Part shown: piece after piece, positions 11,724-23,540 of the stretch
Layout: every line of letters begins with the position of its first letter
Position numbering within the stretch: the stretch's first letter is position 1
Assembly: GCF_004359215.1 (NCBI RefSeq)
Contig: NC_090614.1
Coordinates: 3,503,037 to 3,567,036 of the forward strand
DNA length: 64,000 bases
Direction: 5' to 3'
Source of the DNA: Bremia lactucae
Taxonomy: Eukaryota; Oomycota; Peronosporomycetes; Peronosporales; Peronosporaceae
Position numbers and translations under genes: made by a program
Notes under the pieces: generated by a model
The model's database searches: none
What the model was told of the DNA's origin: nothing
What the model saw: only the letters and a program-made list of their open reading frames with translations

Positions 11724-12557
11724 ATGCGTTGTCAACTAAACAATAACCTCTGCGTTCCAGCCAAGCCAAGGCCATCGCCTACGCTCTTCTACTTTCCAGG
11801 ACTTGAGTCCGCACCGTGGCACGATACGAGCAAATTTGAGTGGATCAAACACATTGAGGCTAATCGAGAGGTTATTACGAAGGAATTTCTCGCACTTAAG
11901 GCACAACGTGCAAATCGAAAGTCTCCGGGTACTGACTATAATACCTCGGACCACGAGCACCAATTGCATCAAGGCCAATGGGATTGGCTCTCGTACGTAA
12001 CGCAAGGTCGTCGCCAAGCAGACTTTGCGGTTTACTGTCCAAAGACAGTGGAACTCCTAGAAACCATTCCTGGCTTCCTATCAGGATTACCGTTTGCATA
12101 CTGTTTCTTTTCCGTCTTGAAACCCAAGGTATTAAAAAAAAACAGACCGGTATTATTCCGGTTTGATAGTAACCTTTTGTGACATGGATACCACCCACAG
12201 TCCAGTATTAAGGCACACTCGGGCCCCTGCAACATTCGACTTCGTTGCCACTTTCCGGTTTTTGTACCGAAAGGATGCGGTATCCGCGTGGGAAGTGAAA
12301 GTCGACAATGGGAAGAAGGAAAAGCACTTGTGTTTGACGGTATACCGCGTTCGATTGCTATTGTGGCAGTGAAATACTAATTGTGGCTTTTGCCAGATGC
12401 TTACGACCACGAAGTGTGGCATTCTGGACTGAAAAACGACCGTGTGTTGCTACTCTTTGACATCTGGCATCCCGATCTCATCCAAGAAGAACGCGACGCA
12501 ATCACTGAGCTCTTTCAGGAGGCCAAGGAAAAAGGGTGGCTCCACGACCATGCTTGA
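11724..12557 (+). CDS. Aspartyl/asparaginyl beta-hydroxylase-like Fe(II)/2-oxoglutarate oxygenase
   Basis: Three exons were deduced from splice sites and reading phase: 11724-12128, 12201-12339 and 12397-12557. Introns are 72 and 57 nt, the second with a CTAAT branch-like site. The joined product is 234 residues. Family landmarks appear in order: LFYFPGLESAPWHD, then FFSVLKPK joined to SSIKAHSGPCNIRLRCHF, VPKGCGIRVG, and VFDDAYDHEVWHSG. The two iron-binding histidines of the AspH fold (in KAHSG and DHEVWH) are both present. These enzymes hydroxylate Asp or Asn in target domains; the substrate here is unknown. No signal peptide or membrane anchor is visible, so it looks like a soluble short form, though a missing 5' exon is possible. 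The stop lies 23 bp from that of the convergent FRA10AC1 gene. Confidence 0.8.
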
Positions 12558-12580
12558 TGCGGTGCTATTTCGTGTTGAGG

Positions 12581-13273
12581 TTAAGGAAAGAGCGCGTCGA
12601 ATTGAGGATCACGCTTTTTGGCGGGAATTGTTGTCGCTTGTAAATTTGATGTAGCCATTTGCTCGGCATGAAGTTTCGCACATAAGTCGTGGATTTCGGT
12701 CGCATCGTTTGTAGCCATGTTCACAAGCCGTTGGCGCTTACGCTGTCGCACTTCGTTTTTAATGTACCCATCTTGTGAACTTCTTGCTATGATTTTTTTG
12801 TAAAATAGTTTTTTGGCACACAAAGTGCACGCTCGGACCTTCACAAGACACTGTTTCCGCTTCTTGTGCTCAATATACGTAAATAGCAGCTCGTAGCTTC
12901 GCAACGCGGTGCGTTCATCGCAGTGTTTGTTGCCGCAGGAAAATTGCCCCTTTCCTGCCACAACTTCCGTCTCTGTGCGCCAGCGAAGACCAATTTTGCC
13001 CTCTTTATAGCGACTTAGATCGGCGAGGGCGTACTCGCGAAAGAGCTGCTGGTAGTAGCGCACACTCATGCGAACTCGCCAGTCGGTCTCGCCCTCCTCG
13101 GCATCGGCCTCTTCGTCGCGAATAAATTGAAACTGGTTCCGAAGAATTGCCAGGTCATTCTGAGACACGAGCTGATCGGTTGGAAAGACGATGGAGCTGC
13201 GAACGCTGTTGCTACGATGAGTGGACGTCGAGTACAGTCGTAGAAGGGCCTGGTGGCTGCATGGAATCAGCAC
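12581..13273 (-). CDS. FRA10AC1: FRA10AC1 family protein
   Basis: The product is 230 residues. The diagnostic block of the FRA10AC1 family is clear: YYQQLFREYALADLSRYKEG, IGLRWRTETEVVAGKGQFSC, a Cys-rich GNKHC motif, then YIEHKKRKQCLVKVRACTLC with a further Cys pair. The C-terminus ends in FDALFP, like the acidic tail of animal homologues. Four cysteines (two CxxxxC/CxxC-like pairs) suggest a zinc site. Human FRA10AC1 is a nuclear, spliceosome-associated protein of 315 residues. This model lacks the N-terminal helix found in homologues, so a 5' exon may be missing upstream of 13273. It is divergent from kanadaptin across about 270 bp. Confidence 0.8.
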   Translation of the reverse strand: MLIPCSHQALLRLYSTSTHRSNSVRSSIVFPTDQLVSQNDLAILRNQFQFIRDEEADAEEGETDWRVRMSVRYYQQLFREYALADLSRYKEGKIGLRWRTETEVVAGKGQFSCGNKHCDERTALRSYELLFTYIEHKKRKQCLVKVRACTLCAKKLFYKKIIARSSQDGYIKNEVRQRKRQRLVNMATNDATEIHDLCAKLHAEQMATSNLQATTIPAKKRDPQFDALFP

Positions 13274-13542
13274 AAAATTCGCGTAAGACGTGGAGAGTAT
13301 CTAGGAGTTGACGAGATGCAATAAGGACGCTAGAGGAGATAGGTACCGGCGGAGTAAGTGCTCGGGAGCAGAAGACGCCATGGTCGATTAAAAGTTTGAT
13401 TATTAGCGCTTTTATTACGATGATATTTAATAAGTTTTTAATTATAAGCGCTTTTATTACGATGATATTTAATAGATTCGGGATTTCACCCACTGGCACC
13501 TAAAAAAGCTGCTCGAGTTTAACCCACTGCTTTTTATGTAAA
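13274..13542. promoter_or_regulatory. Putative bidirectional promoter between FRA10AC1 and kanadaptin
   Basis: The two genes diverge across 269 bp, which must hold both promoters and 5' leaders. It contains a 42-bp-period direct repeat (next entry). No consensus initiator was identified with certainty. Confidence 0.45.
13405..13474. repeat. Two-copy direct repeat, 28-bp perfect core, 42-bp period
   Basis: The string AGCGCTTTTATTACGATGAT followed by ATTTAATA occurs at 13405-13432 and again at 13447-13474 without mismatch. Both copies are preceded by a similar AAGTTT..TT-rich stretch. Confidence 0.95.
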
Positions 13543-15347
13543 ATGACTCCATACTCCCCACCCGAGTGGAGTAGCTCGGGCCGCAATGTCTTTGGTATCT
13601 ACGTCGAAGTAATTAAATGCGGTGTTGTGATTGAGACAATACAATTGCCATGTACGAAGGAGCAGAGCTACACTATGGCAGGACGCACGGAGGGTGTCTG
13701 CGACTTGGTACTCGCACATCCGTCCATCTCTCGGACCCACGCGGTCCTGCAATTTGATGAACAGGGTGCTCTTTTTCTCTACGATATGCACAGTACACAC
13801 GGGTGTTTTGTTAACAAGAAACGCATCCCAGCGGAAGAATTCGTGAGGCTGCATATTGGAGACGTGGTGGGATTTGGGGAATCCATGCGACTGTATGCCA
13901 TCTGTGGTCCCCCGGAGCTGCTTCCTGCTGAGTACGAGTCTCTAAATCTCGTGAAATTCAGGGAACGATTGGAGACAAAAGTAGAGGAAACAGGTGCATC
14001 GTGGGGCTTTGGCAATGACGCCGAGGACGAGGAGAGCGAGGAAGAGATTCTTGACGACAAGATGGAAGAGCTACCGGATTATCTTCGAAATGTGAGGATT
14101 AAGTTCGGTTCCATGTGTTTGAGAAATCGTGGTTGTTAAGTTCGATGTATTGGTATTGTTATTAAATATTGCTCTAGTTCAAGGAAGACGATCTCCCGTA
14201 TACGTCGCGAGTGACGCCATCGCAAGTAAATGCAAAGGACGAACGGCTATTTCAGCAATTGCAGACGCGCATTCGAAAGATGGAGAATCTAAGAATTGAA
14301 AAAGGGCGGATTCTTGCGAAACAAAATCGTTTGGATGGATTAACCGAGGGGCAGCAAAAGACATTGGAGCGAAATGAACTTCGCATTGAGACGCTCTTGA
14401 AAGAGATTGAGGACTTGGAAGCTCGAATTGAGGCGAAAACGGAGCAACGGACAAAGTCGAGTACTGGGAGTGGCAAGAAAACGGGGAATAGGCAGGAGGA
14501 ATTGTACGACTACAATAGTGATGAAGACGACTTTTATGATCGAACAAGCGCTAATCAGCATAAAATTGCGGCACGAAAGCAAAAAGTGACGGGCCGTATC
14601 ACGACAATACATAGTAATAGCAACGCAAAGCGGCGGACTAACCAAGTACTTACTGCCGAATCGATTCACGAGAATGTCATGAAATTAGAACACGAGCTGC
14701 AAAAGATCCAAGGTGATTTAAGTATTGCGTCCAAGGAAATTGTTGAAAAGCAAGGGTTCCAGCATCAAATCACGTCAAATCGAGAAGATTCGTTGGATTC
14801 GTTCATGACCGAAACAACGACTCAATTGCATGCGAACAAAGTTGACTCGCTTTTGAAGCACAAAGCAACAATCGAGACGGCATTGAAGCGTCAACAACAT
14901 CTTCTCGTCGTGGCGACACCAGCTTTATCTGCTTTGCCTGTCGTCCAGACGTTAGATAATAAAAGTATGGACAAGCCTGTCAAGAAGAGCACGGTAGTAG
15001 CCATCGCGCCTGTAACGTTCACGTCCGATTCAAACAAGTTGCTGAATCCAGTATCTCATGACGAATGTAAGACAAGTGAACGTGTTTGTAGTGGTTCTAC
15101 GACCGAGAAACGACCAATGGTTTCGAGTTCAGGTACGATACATAAGAAAGAAGAACTTAATGTACTTAAGCGACGACGAGTTGCTGGACCAGCAATGCCT
15201 ATAAAGCCAGTACAAATCGAGTCTATCAATAGGGAGCTGATTGGTAGAAATGCTGGGGTCTTGGAAGGAGGCGACCATGTGTGGGTGCCGCCGACCAATC
15301 AAACGGGAGACGGACGGACGAAGCTTAATGAAAAGTTGGGATACTAA
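13543..15347 (+). CDS. SLC4A1AP: Kanadaptin (FHA-domain protein)
   Basis: Two exons, 13543-14091 and 14178-15347, flank an 86-nt intron (donor AAT|GTGAGG, acceptor CTCTAG), giving 572 residues. Residues about 20-120 form a forkhead-associated domain with the expected GR, SISRTHAVL and MHSTHGCFVNKKRI motifs, which bind phosphothreonine. An acidic stretch ends exon 1. Exon 2 opens with the kanadaptin signature KDERLFQQLQTRIRKMENL, continues with a charged coiled-coil region, and ends in WVPPTNQTGDGRTKLNEKLG, matching the conserved C-terminus of animal kanadaptins. The human protein is longer (796 residues). It is probably nuclear by analogy. The exon 2 ORF has no ATG near its start, which supports the splice. 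Confidence 0.88.
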
Positions 15348-15667
15348 ATTTTGAGTGATTTCGTTCGTATATGGTGACTTGGGTTTTATACGGTTTATTG
15401 TTAAAATTAATAAAATTGTCCAAAGTCCTCATTGGTGAAATCGTTCTGTTTTTACGAGCCATTCACGCTCCTTCTGACTTGATTTATGGAACATCCCGCA
15501 ATTTCCGAGCTAAATACCAATTTCGTTGGCACACAAAAAGAACAGAAGTGACCATCATTCCTACTGCAAAAGCATCCAATGACGCCACCGCGTTGAAATT
15601 GGTGACATTATCTGTACTCCTGCGCATCAACATTCGCCTATTCGGTGACATCTAATGATGCTACAAT
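15348..15667. other. Spacer between kanadaptin and trpB
   Basis: No convincing coding sequence, and no tryptophan synthase alpha-like sequence, is visible in these 320 bp. Confidence 0.5.
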
Positions 15668-15721
15668 TTGGTGACACTAGTCGATAGGTTCGTCTCGTCC
15701 TTTCAGAAATTCAAACAGACA

Positions 15722-17005
15722 ATGGCCACCACGAGCCCTTCTTCCCCTCGTCACAGAAAATACCTCGACGTGTCCAATGCGCCGCCCGTCTACACGTCCT
15801 CTGACGAGCTCCACGCGTACTTTGGTCAATATGGCGGCTGCTTTGTAGCAGAGACGCTCATTCAAGCACACCGCAATCTTATTGACGCGTACGTCGAGGC
15901 GACGCAGGACCCAACGTTCCGGGAAGAGCTCGAGCATTTGGGTCGTGACTACATTGGTCGCCCAACGCCGCTGTACCACGCCAAGCGACTTACGGCTCAT
16001 GCAAATGGTGCGCAGATTTGGCTTAAGCGGGAGGATCTCGCGCATACTGGCGCCCACAAAATCAACAATGCGCTCGGCCAGGCCGTACTGGCAAAGCGAC
16101 TGGGCAAGAGCCGTATCATTGCCGAAACTGGTGCTGGTCAGCACGGTGTCGCGACTGCTACCGCCTGTGCTCTCCTTGGCCTCGATTGTGTGGTCTACAT
16201 GGGCTACGTCGACACCCAGCGCCAGTCGCTTAACGTCTTTCGAATGAAAATGCTTGGTGCCAAGGTCATTGCCGTCAAGAGTGGCTCACAGACGCTTAAG
16301 GATGCCGTTAATGAAGCAATACGGGATTGGGTCACGAATGTCGACACGACGCATTATATTATTGGCTCGGCCATTGGACCTCATCCGTTCCCAACCATTG
16401 TGCGTGACTTCCAAGCGGTTATTGGCCGGGAAATCAAAGCACAGCTCAATGACGAACTTGGTCGTCTTCCTCATGCCATTGTCGCGTGCGTCGGTGGTGG
16501 AAGCAATGCCATTGGAATGTTTCATCCGTTTATTAACGACACAAACGTGGCAATCTACGGGGTCGAAGCTGGCGGGGACGGCGTCGAGACATTGCGACAC
16601 TCGTCTACGTTATTAGGTGGCCGCCCCGGCGTGCTTCATGGGACGAAAACGTATATCATGCAAGATGCTGCAGGTCAAGTCGCGGAGACGCACTCGGTGT
16701 CTGCTGGACTCGATTATGCTGGTGTCGGGCCCGAGCACGCGTTCTTGAAAGACTCGGGACGAGCGACGTACGTGAGTGTGACTGACAAGGAAGCGCTCGA
16801 GGCGTTTCAGCTCGTTTCGTTACAGGAAGGGATTATCCCAGCACTAGAGAGTGCGCACGCAATTCACTTTGGCGTGGCCTTAGCGTCGTCGTTACCATCT
16901 GACCATGTCGTGGTCATTAATGTCAGTGGCCGGGGGGATAAAGACATGCTTCAAGTTGCCAAAGAACTTGGCGTCAACTTAAACGAAGACCTGACGGATA
17001 CGTAA
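15722..17005 (+). CDS. trpB: Tryptophan synthase beta chain
   Basis: The enzyme condenses indole with serine to make tryptophan, using pyridoxal phosphate. The ORF is open from 15668, but the ATG at 15722 has a purine at -3 and G at +4 (GACAATGGCC) and is the preferred start, giving 427 residues. Visible motifs are [41 protein letters not shown] with the Schiff-base lysine (residue 113), [14 protein letters not shown], the phosphate-binding [12 protein letters not shown], and [13 protein letters not shown]. Length is close to bacterial TrpB (about 400). Fungi fuse alpha and beta; no alpha domain is joined or adjacent here. All key residues seen are intact. Confidence 0.95.
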   Translation: MATTSPSSPRHRKYLDVSNAPPVYTSSDELHAYFGQYGGCFVAETLIQAHRNLIDAYVEATQDPTFREELEHLGRDYIGRPTPLYHAKRLTAHANGAQIWLKREDLAHTGAHKINNALGQAVLAKRLGKSRIIAETGAGQHGVATATACALLGLDCVVYMGYVDTQRQSLNVFRMKMLGAKVIAVKSGSQTLKDAVNEAIRDWVTNVDTTHYIIGSAIGPHPFPTIVRDFQAVIGREIKAQLNDELGRLPHAIVACVGGGSNAIGMFHPFINDTNVAIYGVEAGGDGVETLRHSSTLLGGRPGVLHGTKTYIMQDAAGQVAETHSVSAGLDYAGVGPEHAFLKDSGRATYVSVTDKEALEAFQLVSLQEGIIPALESAHAIHFGVALASSLPSDHVVVINVSGRGDKDMLQVAKELGVNLNEDLTDT

Positions 17006-17129
17006 CCCAGTAGATAGTCATTGGTCAAAAGTAATTTTGTTTTTCAAAACGATATCCTTGAACCCCTCGATCGTTTCATGTTGACCACATCAACTTCATC
17101 GCAAGAAAAACTCCCTAACGGACCCCAGT

Positions 17130-18146
17130 ATGCCGCGGGAAGATGGCCTTCATGGTGCGCTCGCCGTTGCTTTTTTGCTCTTCATGTCTCGATACTGACG
17201 CGTTCTCATCATAGCGCTTTTGAACTCGGTCGACTTTTGCTATCGCCAAGTCGACACGGTCCTCGCGCTGGCTTATGGGGGTGCGTGCTTCTTCTCCTTC
17301 TGGGCCTTGGCCATGCATGCCCAATCGCCCACGCGTCAGACTGCCACCCTTGGCTTTTATCTCCTCATGGGATTGGCTTCTTTCACACGTGTGCTGTGGT
17401 TTGCCACGCCCTTGGGCGTGCTCTCGGTGCTCGTTGCGCCACCGCGAATCATGCGGGGCGACCAAAACTGGGTCTACTTTCTTGTCTCGGAAGCCACGGA
17501 GCTTCTGGGATCGTATCTACTCTACAGTGTCTTTGTACTCATTATCGTCTATTGGGCAGATATGCTCCGACGCCTCTTTACCCACGAAAGTGTGCGTTCT
17601 CATCCATTGCGTGTGTTTTTCACAATTCTAGGCGCGATTGTTGCAATCGAAACCTTTGGGTTTGTCGTCTTTCTTGCCAAGAAGGAAGATTCGTACTGGC
17701 TTTTGATATATGACGATCTGATCGTGTGTCTCTTGTCCATGGGGTCTCTTGCCTCGGTGCTCGTGTATTCCATTCGAATGAAAACAGTGCTCCAAGCATT
17801 CTTGGAAGTGAGTTTAATCGATACGACGGATCGAATTAAAGCCGTGCATTCTGCCACGCTAAGCTGTGTCTTCTTTCTTGTATCCAACACCATTTTGCTT
17901 CTCTACGCAATCGGGAGCCTCGTGTGGTTTCATCGACCAGACGCGTATCTCCCGACCACAAAGTGGTGGCTCGTTGTCGTGTCCAAGCATGGTGTCGAGA
18001 TTCTTGTCTTGTATTTTCTACTCTATACGCTATGGGGAAAGAGTGCTGACGATGCCGAGAGTGCGAAAGATGGCTACGAACCCATTCCAGATGAGGCGCA
18101 TCTCGACGACGAAGTTCTGGCAGCTAAAAAGGTGCTTTCGCCATGA
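17130..18146 (+). CDS. THH1/TOM1/TOM3-domain seven-span membrane protein
   Basis: The main exon (17215-18146) encodes about seven hydrophobic spans, the hallmark RVLWF after span 2, and YLLYSVFVLIIVYWADMLRR, typical of the TOM1/TOM3 family. The large frame has no early ATG. A short first exon, 17130-17154 (ATGCCGCGGGAAGATGG...), joins in phase across a 60-nt intron with donor ATG|GTGCGC, a CTGAC branch-like site and acceptor CATAG, giving 318 residues. Plant members sit in vacuolar or endomembranes and support tobamovirus replication; animal relatives are GPR137-like lysosomal proteins. The role here is unknown. The C-terminal tail is acidic and cytosolic. The family call is firmer than the first exon. 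Confidence 0.75.
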
Positions 18147-18400
18147 TGTAGTGGTTACGTGGTTACATATGGAAGGGGGATTTAGTTACTGGTGTGGGTT
18201 ACGTAATTGTTGTGTTATTCACTTGAGGGTCTTTGGTTGGCATTTCTGTAAAGAATATGCGTTTGTTATTATGCAATCACTTGAACCGGGCGTAACTATA
18301 TGATTACTTCTCAGGCTAAATGAAGAATCGTATTTATAAAATAACGGCACACCCGGTTACAATACGCCTTTTTATTCAATGGATCTTTTGTCTCTCACTT
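18147..18400. other. 3' flank of the TOM1-like gene
   Basis: AT-rich sequence with no recognised feature before the gypsy remnant starts near 18400. Confidence 0.5.
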
Positions 18401-19765
18401 TTACAATAGGCATGACTTCTCAAACTCGAGGCATAGTTGGGTTATATCTCTTCATCAATGAGCAAAACCTCGACTCTCCAGTCGATTAAGGAGTTTTGCA
18501 CTGTCTAATACGTGGACAGGTAGTATACAAATTCATGGTAATTGCTCTCGATGCAAGCATCCTTGTTTCGTTCCTCCCGACTTAGTCGAGTGGTCGAACT
18601 TCGACGCTGCCTTTGCTTGTGCACAGCCATCTAAATCTTACTCCAAGTGAGATGGGTTGCCACACTGAGGTCTTGTGCAGTCGTACTGTTGTTCTAACCA
18701 CAGGTGAGGCCATCACACTCACTCGTAGAATATCCGCACGATTGTGGAGGCTCCAAGATGTTCACTAGATGACCCTCTGATGAACGAGAGACAGGCATCG
18801 TCACGGCTTGATGCTGCCAATTAATATATGGCTCGTACTTTTTGAGCCATGGTAATATAGGGATAACATCAAATTTGTCATCCAAATCAAGTAGGATGAA
18901 ATCACTAACGAGCTTTGTACTCTTTATAGTGTGTTGGATACCAACTACACGTTTCTTGACTGTTACAGATGCGCCTGATGCTACGCGCCCTATCATCGTC
19001 ATTAAGGATTACCGCGTTCAATGAATTTGAGTCCGCGATCTTCTAGCGATTGGCGTAGATCGGCGCCCTGTTAGAGACTAGAGAATTTAGTGGCATCATA
19101 TTTGCCACAACAATTTTCAAGGTAATAAAAATTCATCACCAGGAGCAGTAATTCGCAATGTTTCTGTGTTAAAAAAAACTTTCGTCAAGAGGCCTGCAAA
19201 TTCTCTTGACGTTGGTGGATTAGCAGGGCGTTCCGCACACTTTCACCCAAATTGCTTTTTTACAATCTCTCTCGCCGTTGCGATTTCTCAACATCGTCGG
19301 AATCGCGTCCTTCGCTAGTCTTAGATAAGCACCAGAGTGGGCGAAAGTCTGTTATCCACGCAAAATTTCTCCTGTTCCGCTAAAGAGTCGCTTGATCTAT
19401 TGTCTATTATTGGAGGCGTAAACAGGGGGTCTTTATGGAACCATCCGCAAGACTTTTAATGAGCTCAGTATTAGCATCTGTTCGGCAATTGGTACTTACG
19501 GGTATGAGCTAAGAAGCCCACGATTAGGCACGTCCTGTTGAGTTGGACACACTATCCTTCACTTCTGTCATTGATGTGTCATAGGCTGGGTGTTTTGAAC
19601 TTAAATCAATCAATAAACAGAACTGTCGCATTACTGCTACAATGTTACTATGTACGGTAACATTGAAAATTTTAAGTAAATTATTGAATTTGATGATTTT
19701 TTCTCCTTTATTATTCGTATTATATGTAATGTAAATTTTATGCCCGTGTAGTCACGCCATTTTTG
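18400..19765 (-). mobile_element. Minus-strand gypsy fragment: protease, gag piece, LTR piece
   Basis: A minus-strand frame (18694-19002) gives the retropepsin-side segment FILLDLDDKFDVIPILPWL and YINWQHQAVTMPVS, nearly the same as the plus-strand element at 46.8 kb. Gag-like sequence follows to about 19450, and a truncated reverse LTR at about 19570-19765. Frameshifts and missing gag sequence show decay. Confidence 0.65.
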
Positions 19766-20300
19766 TAATAACATATTGGTTATCAATTAATATTATATCA
19801 AAAGTGATGCCATACTCACCGGTTGCAAACTTGCTTTTTTCTGAAGTGGAATTGAAAATGGTGGGGTACAGCTCGACGAGAGCACTTTGAATATAAATAA
19901 GGGATATATACAGTCCCGAAACACTAGTCCCCAAGAACCTTAGCGAATTCGTTCTTAAAATTTTTTTGGAAATAAATTTTATCGTAGAATCTGAGACAGT
20001 TAATGTCGTATTAAGCAATGGATCAGGCGTAGATGCTTATACACTTGATCTGATAGCGCCTCCAAATTTAACGATGGAGATAATTCAATGTCAATGCTAA
20101 AATAAAAATGTTTTTTGTGGGATCAGCATAGTAGCAAAGTCAAACAAAGCTGCGTATTTGTCACCCACAGATGACAAGTACGTGGTCGATATTCGGTCGG
20201 GAATACTTTTTCTTAGAACGAGCAAATTAACGAGTCTCATCAAGGAACGAAGTGTACTTGATATGAAGACTCGAATTAAACTTCTTACGCCCAATCCTGG
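19752..20300 (-). other. Possible decayed ORF of unknown identity
   Basis: Two minus-strand segments in one frame (20294-20097 and 20018-19752) are separated by clustered stops. Joined by eye they look protein-like, but I recognise no family. They lie between element fragments, so a lost transposon ORF is as likely as a gene. Confidence 0.25.
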
Positions 20301-20439
20301 GGGTATTTGAAAACAAATTGTCTGTAATAGGATTTTATCGAAGACAAGAATGTGTTTCCTGATTCGATAACATGCATTTTTAGGATAAAGGCACTCGACA
20401 CGAAATCGACTTGATACCAGGCTAAAAATACTTTAAAGA

Positions 20440-23056
20440 AATACTTCGCGGATACGTTAGCCAATTAACAGCGAAATTTGGCAATTTCTGTTCAAATTTT
20501 TGGGACACAAATGAAAATGCCAACTTTGACCATCCGGAAAGAGATGATCCGACAGAACGTATCGTATCCTTAAAGAAATACTTCGCGGATACGTTTAATA
20601 TTTTACGAGTTGGAGCGAGTTTTTGCCGGCCGCAAAATTTGCTATAAACAATACAGTGCATGTATCAACAAAGCATTTACAACTTTTTTGAATAGCTTAC
20701 GCCACCCACCTATAACCATCTTGTTTGAGCAAAGAACAATTTAGATCTCGCTCATCACGCGTTGAATCCACACTCAATGTGAAAAATACCAATGCTGATT
20801 TAACCAAATTGAAGAAGACAAACTCAGTAAAAGCGATAAGACGATTGTTGACTTTGATAAATAAATATAATACTAGTAGAACAGTGATGCTTTCACTAAA
20901 ATATAGCATAATATATCCGCAGTGTGCCTCGGGTGCACTAAAAAAAACAGAGTCAGAATGAAATTTTCTGCTGGCTTGATAAGTTATGGTCCATTTCTAG
21001 TGCAGAAATTCATCGCTGATGCGGTGGACTGATCGAAATGGAACTCTACCAAGATGGAACCGCAAACGTTGATTTAATTATAGTGGACGATCTTGTCCAA
21101 TTGTCTACCTGTCTACGGTAATCCACTTAAATATGTTGTGAATGTGGACAGTAATAAATTACTGCCCAAATATATCGGCCCGTTCCGCGTGCTGCACTGC
21201 CAAGGCAATGCGTACAAGATCGAGCTGCCTCTTAGTATATGCACGCATTCTACATCTTACGTTGGACGTTTTCGTCCGCACTATTGGTAAGAGTTTACTT
21301 CCGGGTTCGATACCGGTACGGCCCTAGTATCCACGTGAGACTGATGTTCTCGGTTAGAGACTGAACGCTTGGATAAAAACGTTTTAATATGTCAATCAAG
21401 GATGCTTTACTTGACGAGCTGATGTCAGCTCGTTTCGAAGTCTTTAATGCACCCGCTCGTTCGACAATCATCGACCTGGTATTGCGCTCAATTTTCCAGT
21501 TGTTCGCGACAAACATTGACGATCGTCGACACTAAGTCTTGACGATAGAAACGTCCATGATAAACGTTCTATCCTAACTACCAGGACGCGACTTTGATCA
21601 TGTTGATAAGTCGGGCTCGACGAGTAAAACGAACCTGACTTTTTCTTTTCCTTCACAATCCATTGATATACTTGAGTAGTGAAGAGACTTCTCTAATTGA
21701 ACTTCTTATACTACCACGAGGTGAAGGGGGGCCTTAAAGGGGAAATGCCTCGTAAGGGGCATGGACTTCACCCTGGACATGGGTCCTTCACAAAAAGCAA
21801 GGTAATCCTGCTATTCTAGTCAAACGGTGCTGCTAATACAGACCGTTCTTCTAATCGGTCCAGAAAAATATCCAGTCTTTCAAGCCAATCCTTGCGACCT
21901 GCGCTTTACATATTCTGCACAAATGTTCCTAAAGCTTGAAACAAAGGAGTTACGTTCTTGGCATGTACCATCGATGCTGAAAATGGGCATCAATTAAGAA
22001 CTTGTGTTGGTCTCCACCGGGCTTGTGAAGCCCGGATGAGTCGAACAAGATGTTTATATGCTTGTTGATCAGTCCAGACCGACTTACAATGTTGACCTTA
22101 AAGGGCAACCATGATCTCTGTTTTAGAGCGTATTGCAAGAAATTACTCTCCTTCTCCCGTTGGCTTATATTAGCACTTAAGCCAATATTCTTTTCGATGT
22201 GATCGTTACGATCGCTTCGTTCCTGGTGATGCATGCTAGCACCGCTAAAACATTCTTCAAAGAGATCTTCACGATCACTTTGTTCGTGGTGATTATTTTA
22301 GCATCACCAGTACCGCTCTTTTATGGAGGTCATCACAGGCTGGCTCCACAACAACAGGTTCGATCGAGTTGAATAAATTCGCGAACAGCTACGTTTTTAC
22401 GTCAGACCCACTTATTTGGTGGTATCGTCCCGGAAGAACCCGAGGACTTAGCAGATGATTTTGATTTAGACATTGCTTTCGACTTCAAAAGACGACTCCA
22501 GCCAAAGTTGAAGGCGAGTTATTTCCCGCAGTTGATGCCTCAGCGTCTTTTGTTGAGTTAGCTTCATTAGCAGCTTTAAAAACTCGCGTAGCTGCCAACT
22601 TTGTCACGTTGGAGGCGACGCGGACGGGCTTAAATGCCGTGCGCATATGTTGGAATTAAAATAAATATAAGTGTTTCATAAAGAGAGATACACATTACTA
22701 CTCTCTGTCAACCTATTACATGACTATTGCTTAAGGGGGGGTGATGTAACTGGGTATTTCGTTACATAAATATTATTACTTTTTAGGACTAATAACGGAG
22801 TGCAGTTGATATGTATCTTAAAGTAATTCGATAAAAAGATTGCGATACGTAGGAGCTTAATTATGTACAACAGCTTTACTATTTCCCTATACTAAGTCTT
22901 CTTAGTATCGACCTTAAGTAGATTAGATTATTTCGCAACAATTACACCCCCCCTTGCAAGTCGTGTACGTGAAGTACTCAAACGCACATCTTATTCACTG
23001 TTATCTGTGCAGTCCGGGTAGCACTGAAGCAGCCCTAGCAAAATGTGCCCCGTTAC
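20440..23056 (+). mobile_element. 3' half of a gypsy element: integrase, polypurine tract, 3' LTR
   Basis: The plus strand reads as integrase around 20440-20710 (SDRTYRILKEILRGYV, then FAINNTVHVSTKH). The GPY/F-type C-terminus follows at 21093-21290 (LLPKYIGPFRVLHCQGNAYK, then YVGRFRP). After 1.4 kb lies a polypurine tract (AAGGGGGGGTGA, about 22732-22743), then an LTR from TGTAACTGGGTATTTCGTTACA at about 22744 to GTGCCCCGTTACA at about 23056. The integrase has stops and is dead. Confidence 0.75.
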
Positions 23057-23540
23057 ATGCATTGCGCGGTGGCTTAAATGAAGCCTTGAAGCATTTTCGT
23101 GCTTGACCTAACTCACATCTGTCTCATTAATATATAAAGCTTATCAATAGTAGCATCTTTTTCGAACGGATTTGACTTACAAAATAATGGAGTTTCACAC
23201 AACTTTAGTGGAAAAACAAAAAATTAAGTATATCCATGCCTAGGCAACGTCGATAACAGCACTGTATATTTATTTATTCGAGAAACAAATATGCTGCCCA
23301 AACTTTATCTTGGCAACGTATGCCGCTTTTTTATGGCACATCAATTTAATGTTTTTGCTAGTCCGCGGTGGGAAGGAGAACAGCATTAAATACTTATCTC
23401 GCATAGCTCCTAGGGAGTTGTTTCCTGCGATTCGTGGAACTTGTTCTCTCAATTATTTCGGGACATCCCTTCTCCATCTGGAAAGTATTCTCCCTAACTG
23501 CCTCGAGATATGATTATGCAACCACAGCAAAATCCTTTAA
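23057..23540. other. Spacer between gypsy fragments
   Basis: Short open frames on both strands (23270-23513) have no recognisable match. Probably old element sequence. Confidence 0.35.

Noticed and set aside
12163..12372. A 69-codon plus-strand ORF overlapping the hydroxylase-like gene.
   Set aside because: It is out of frame with the conserved exon 2 and is explained as a shadow once the introns are removed.
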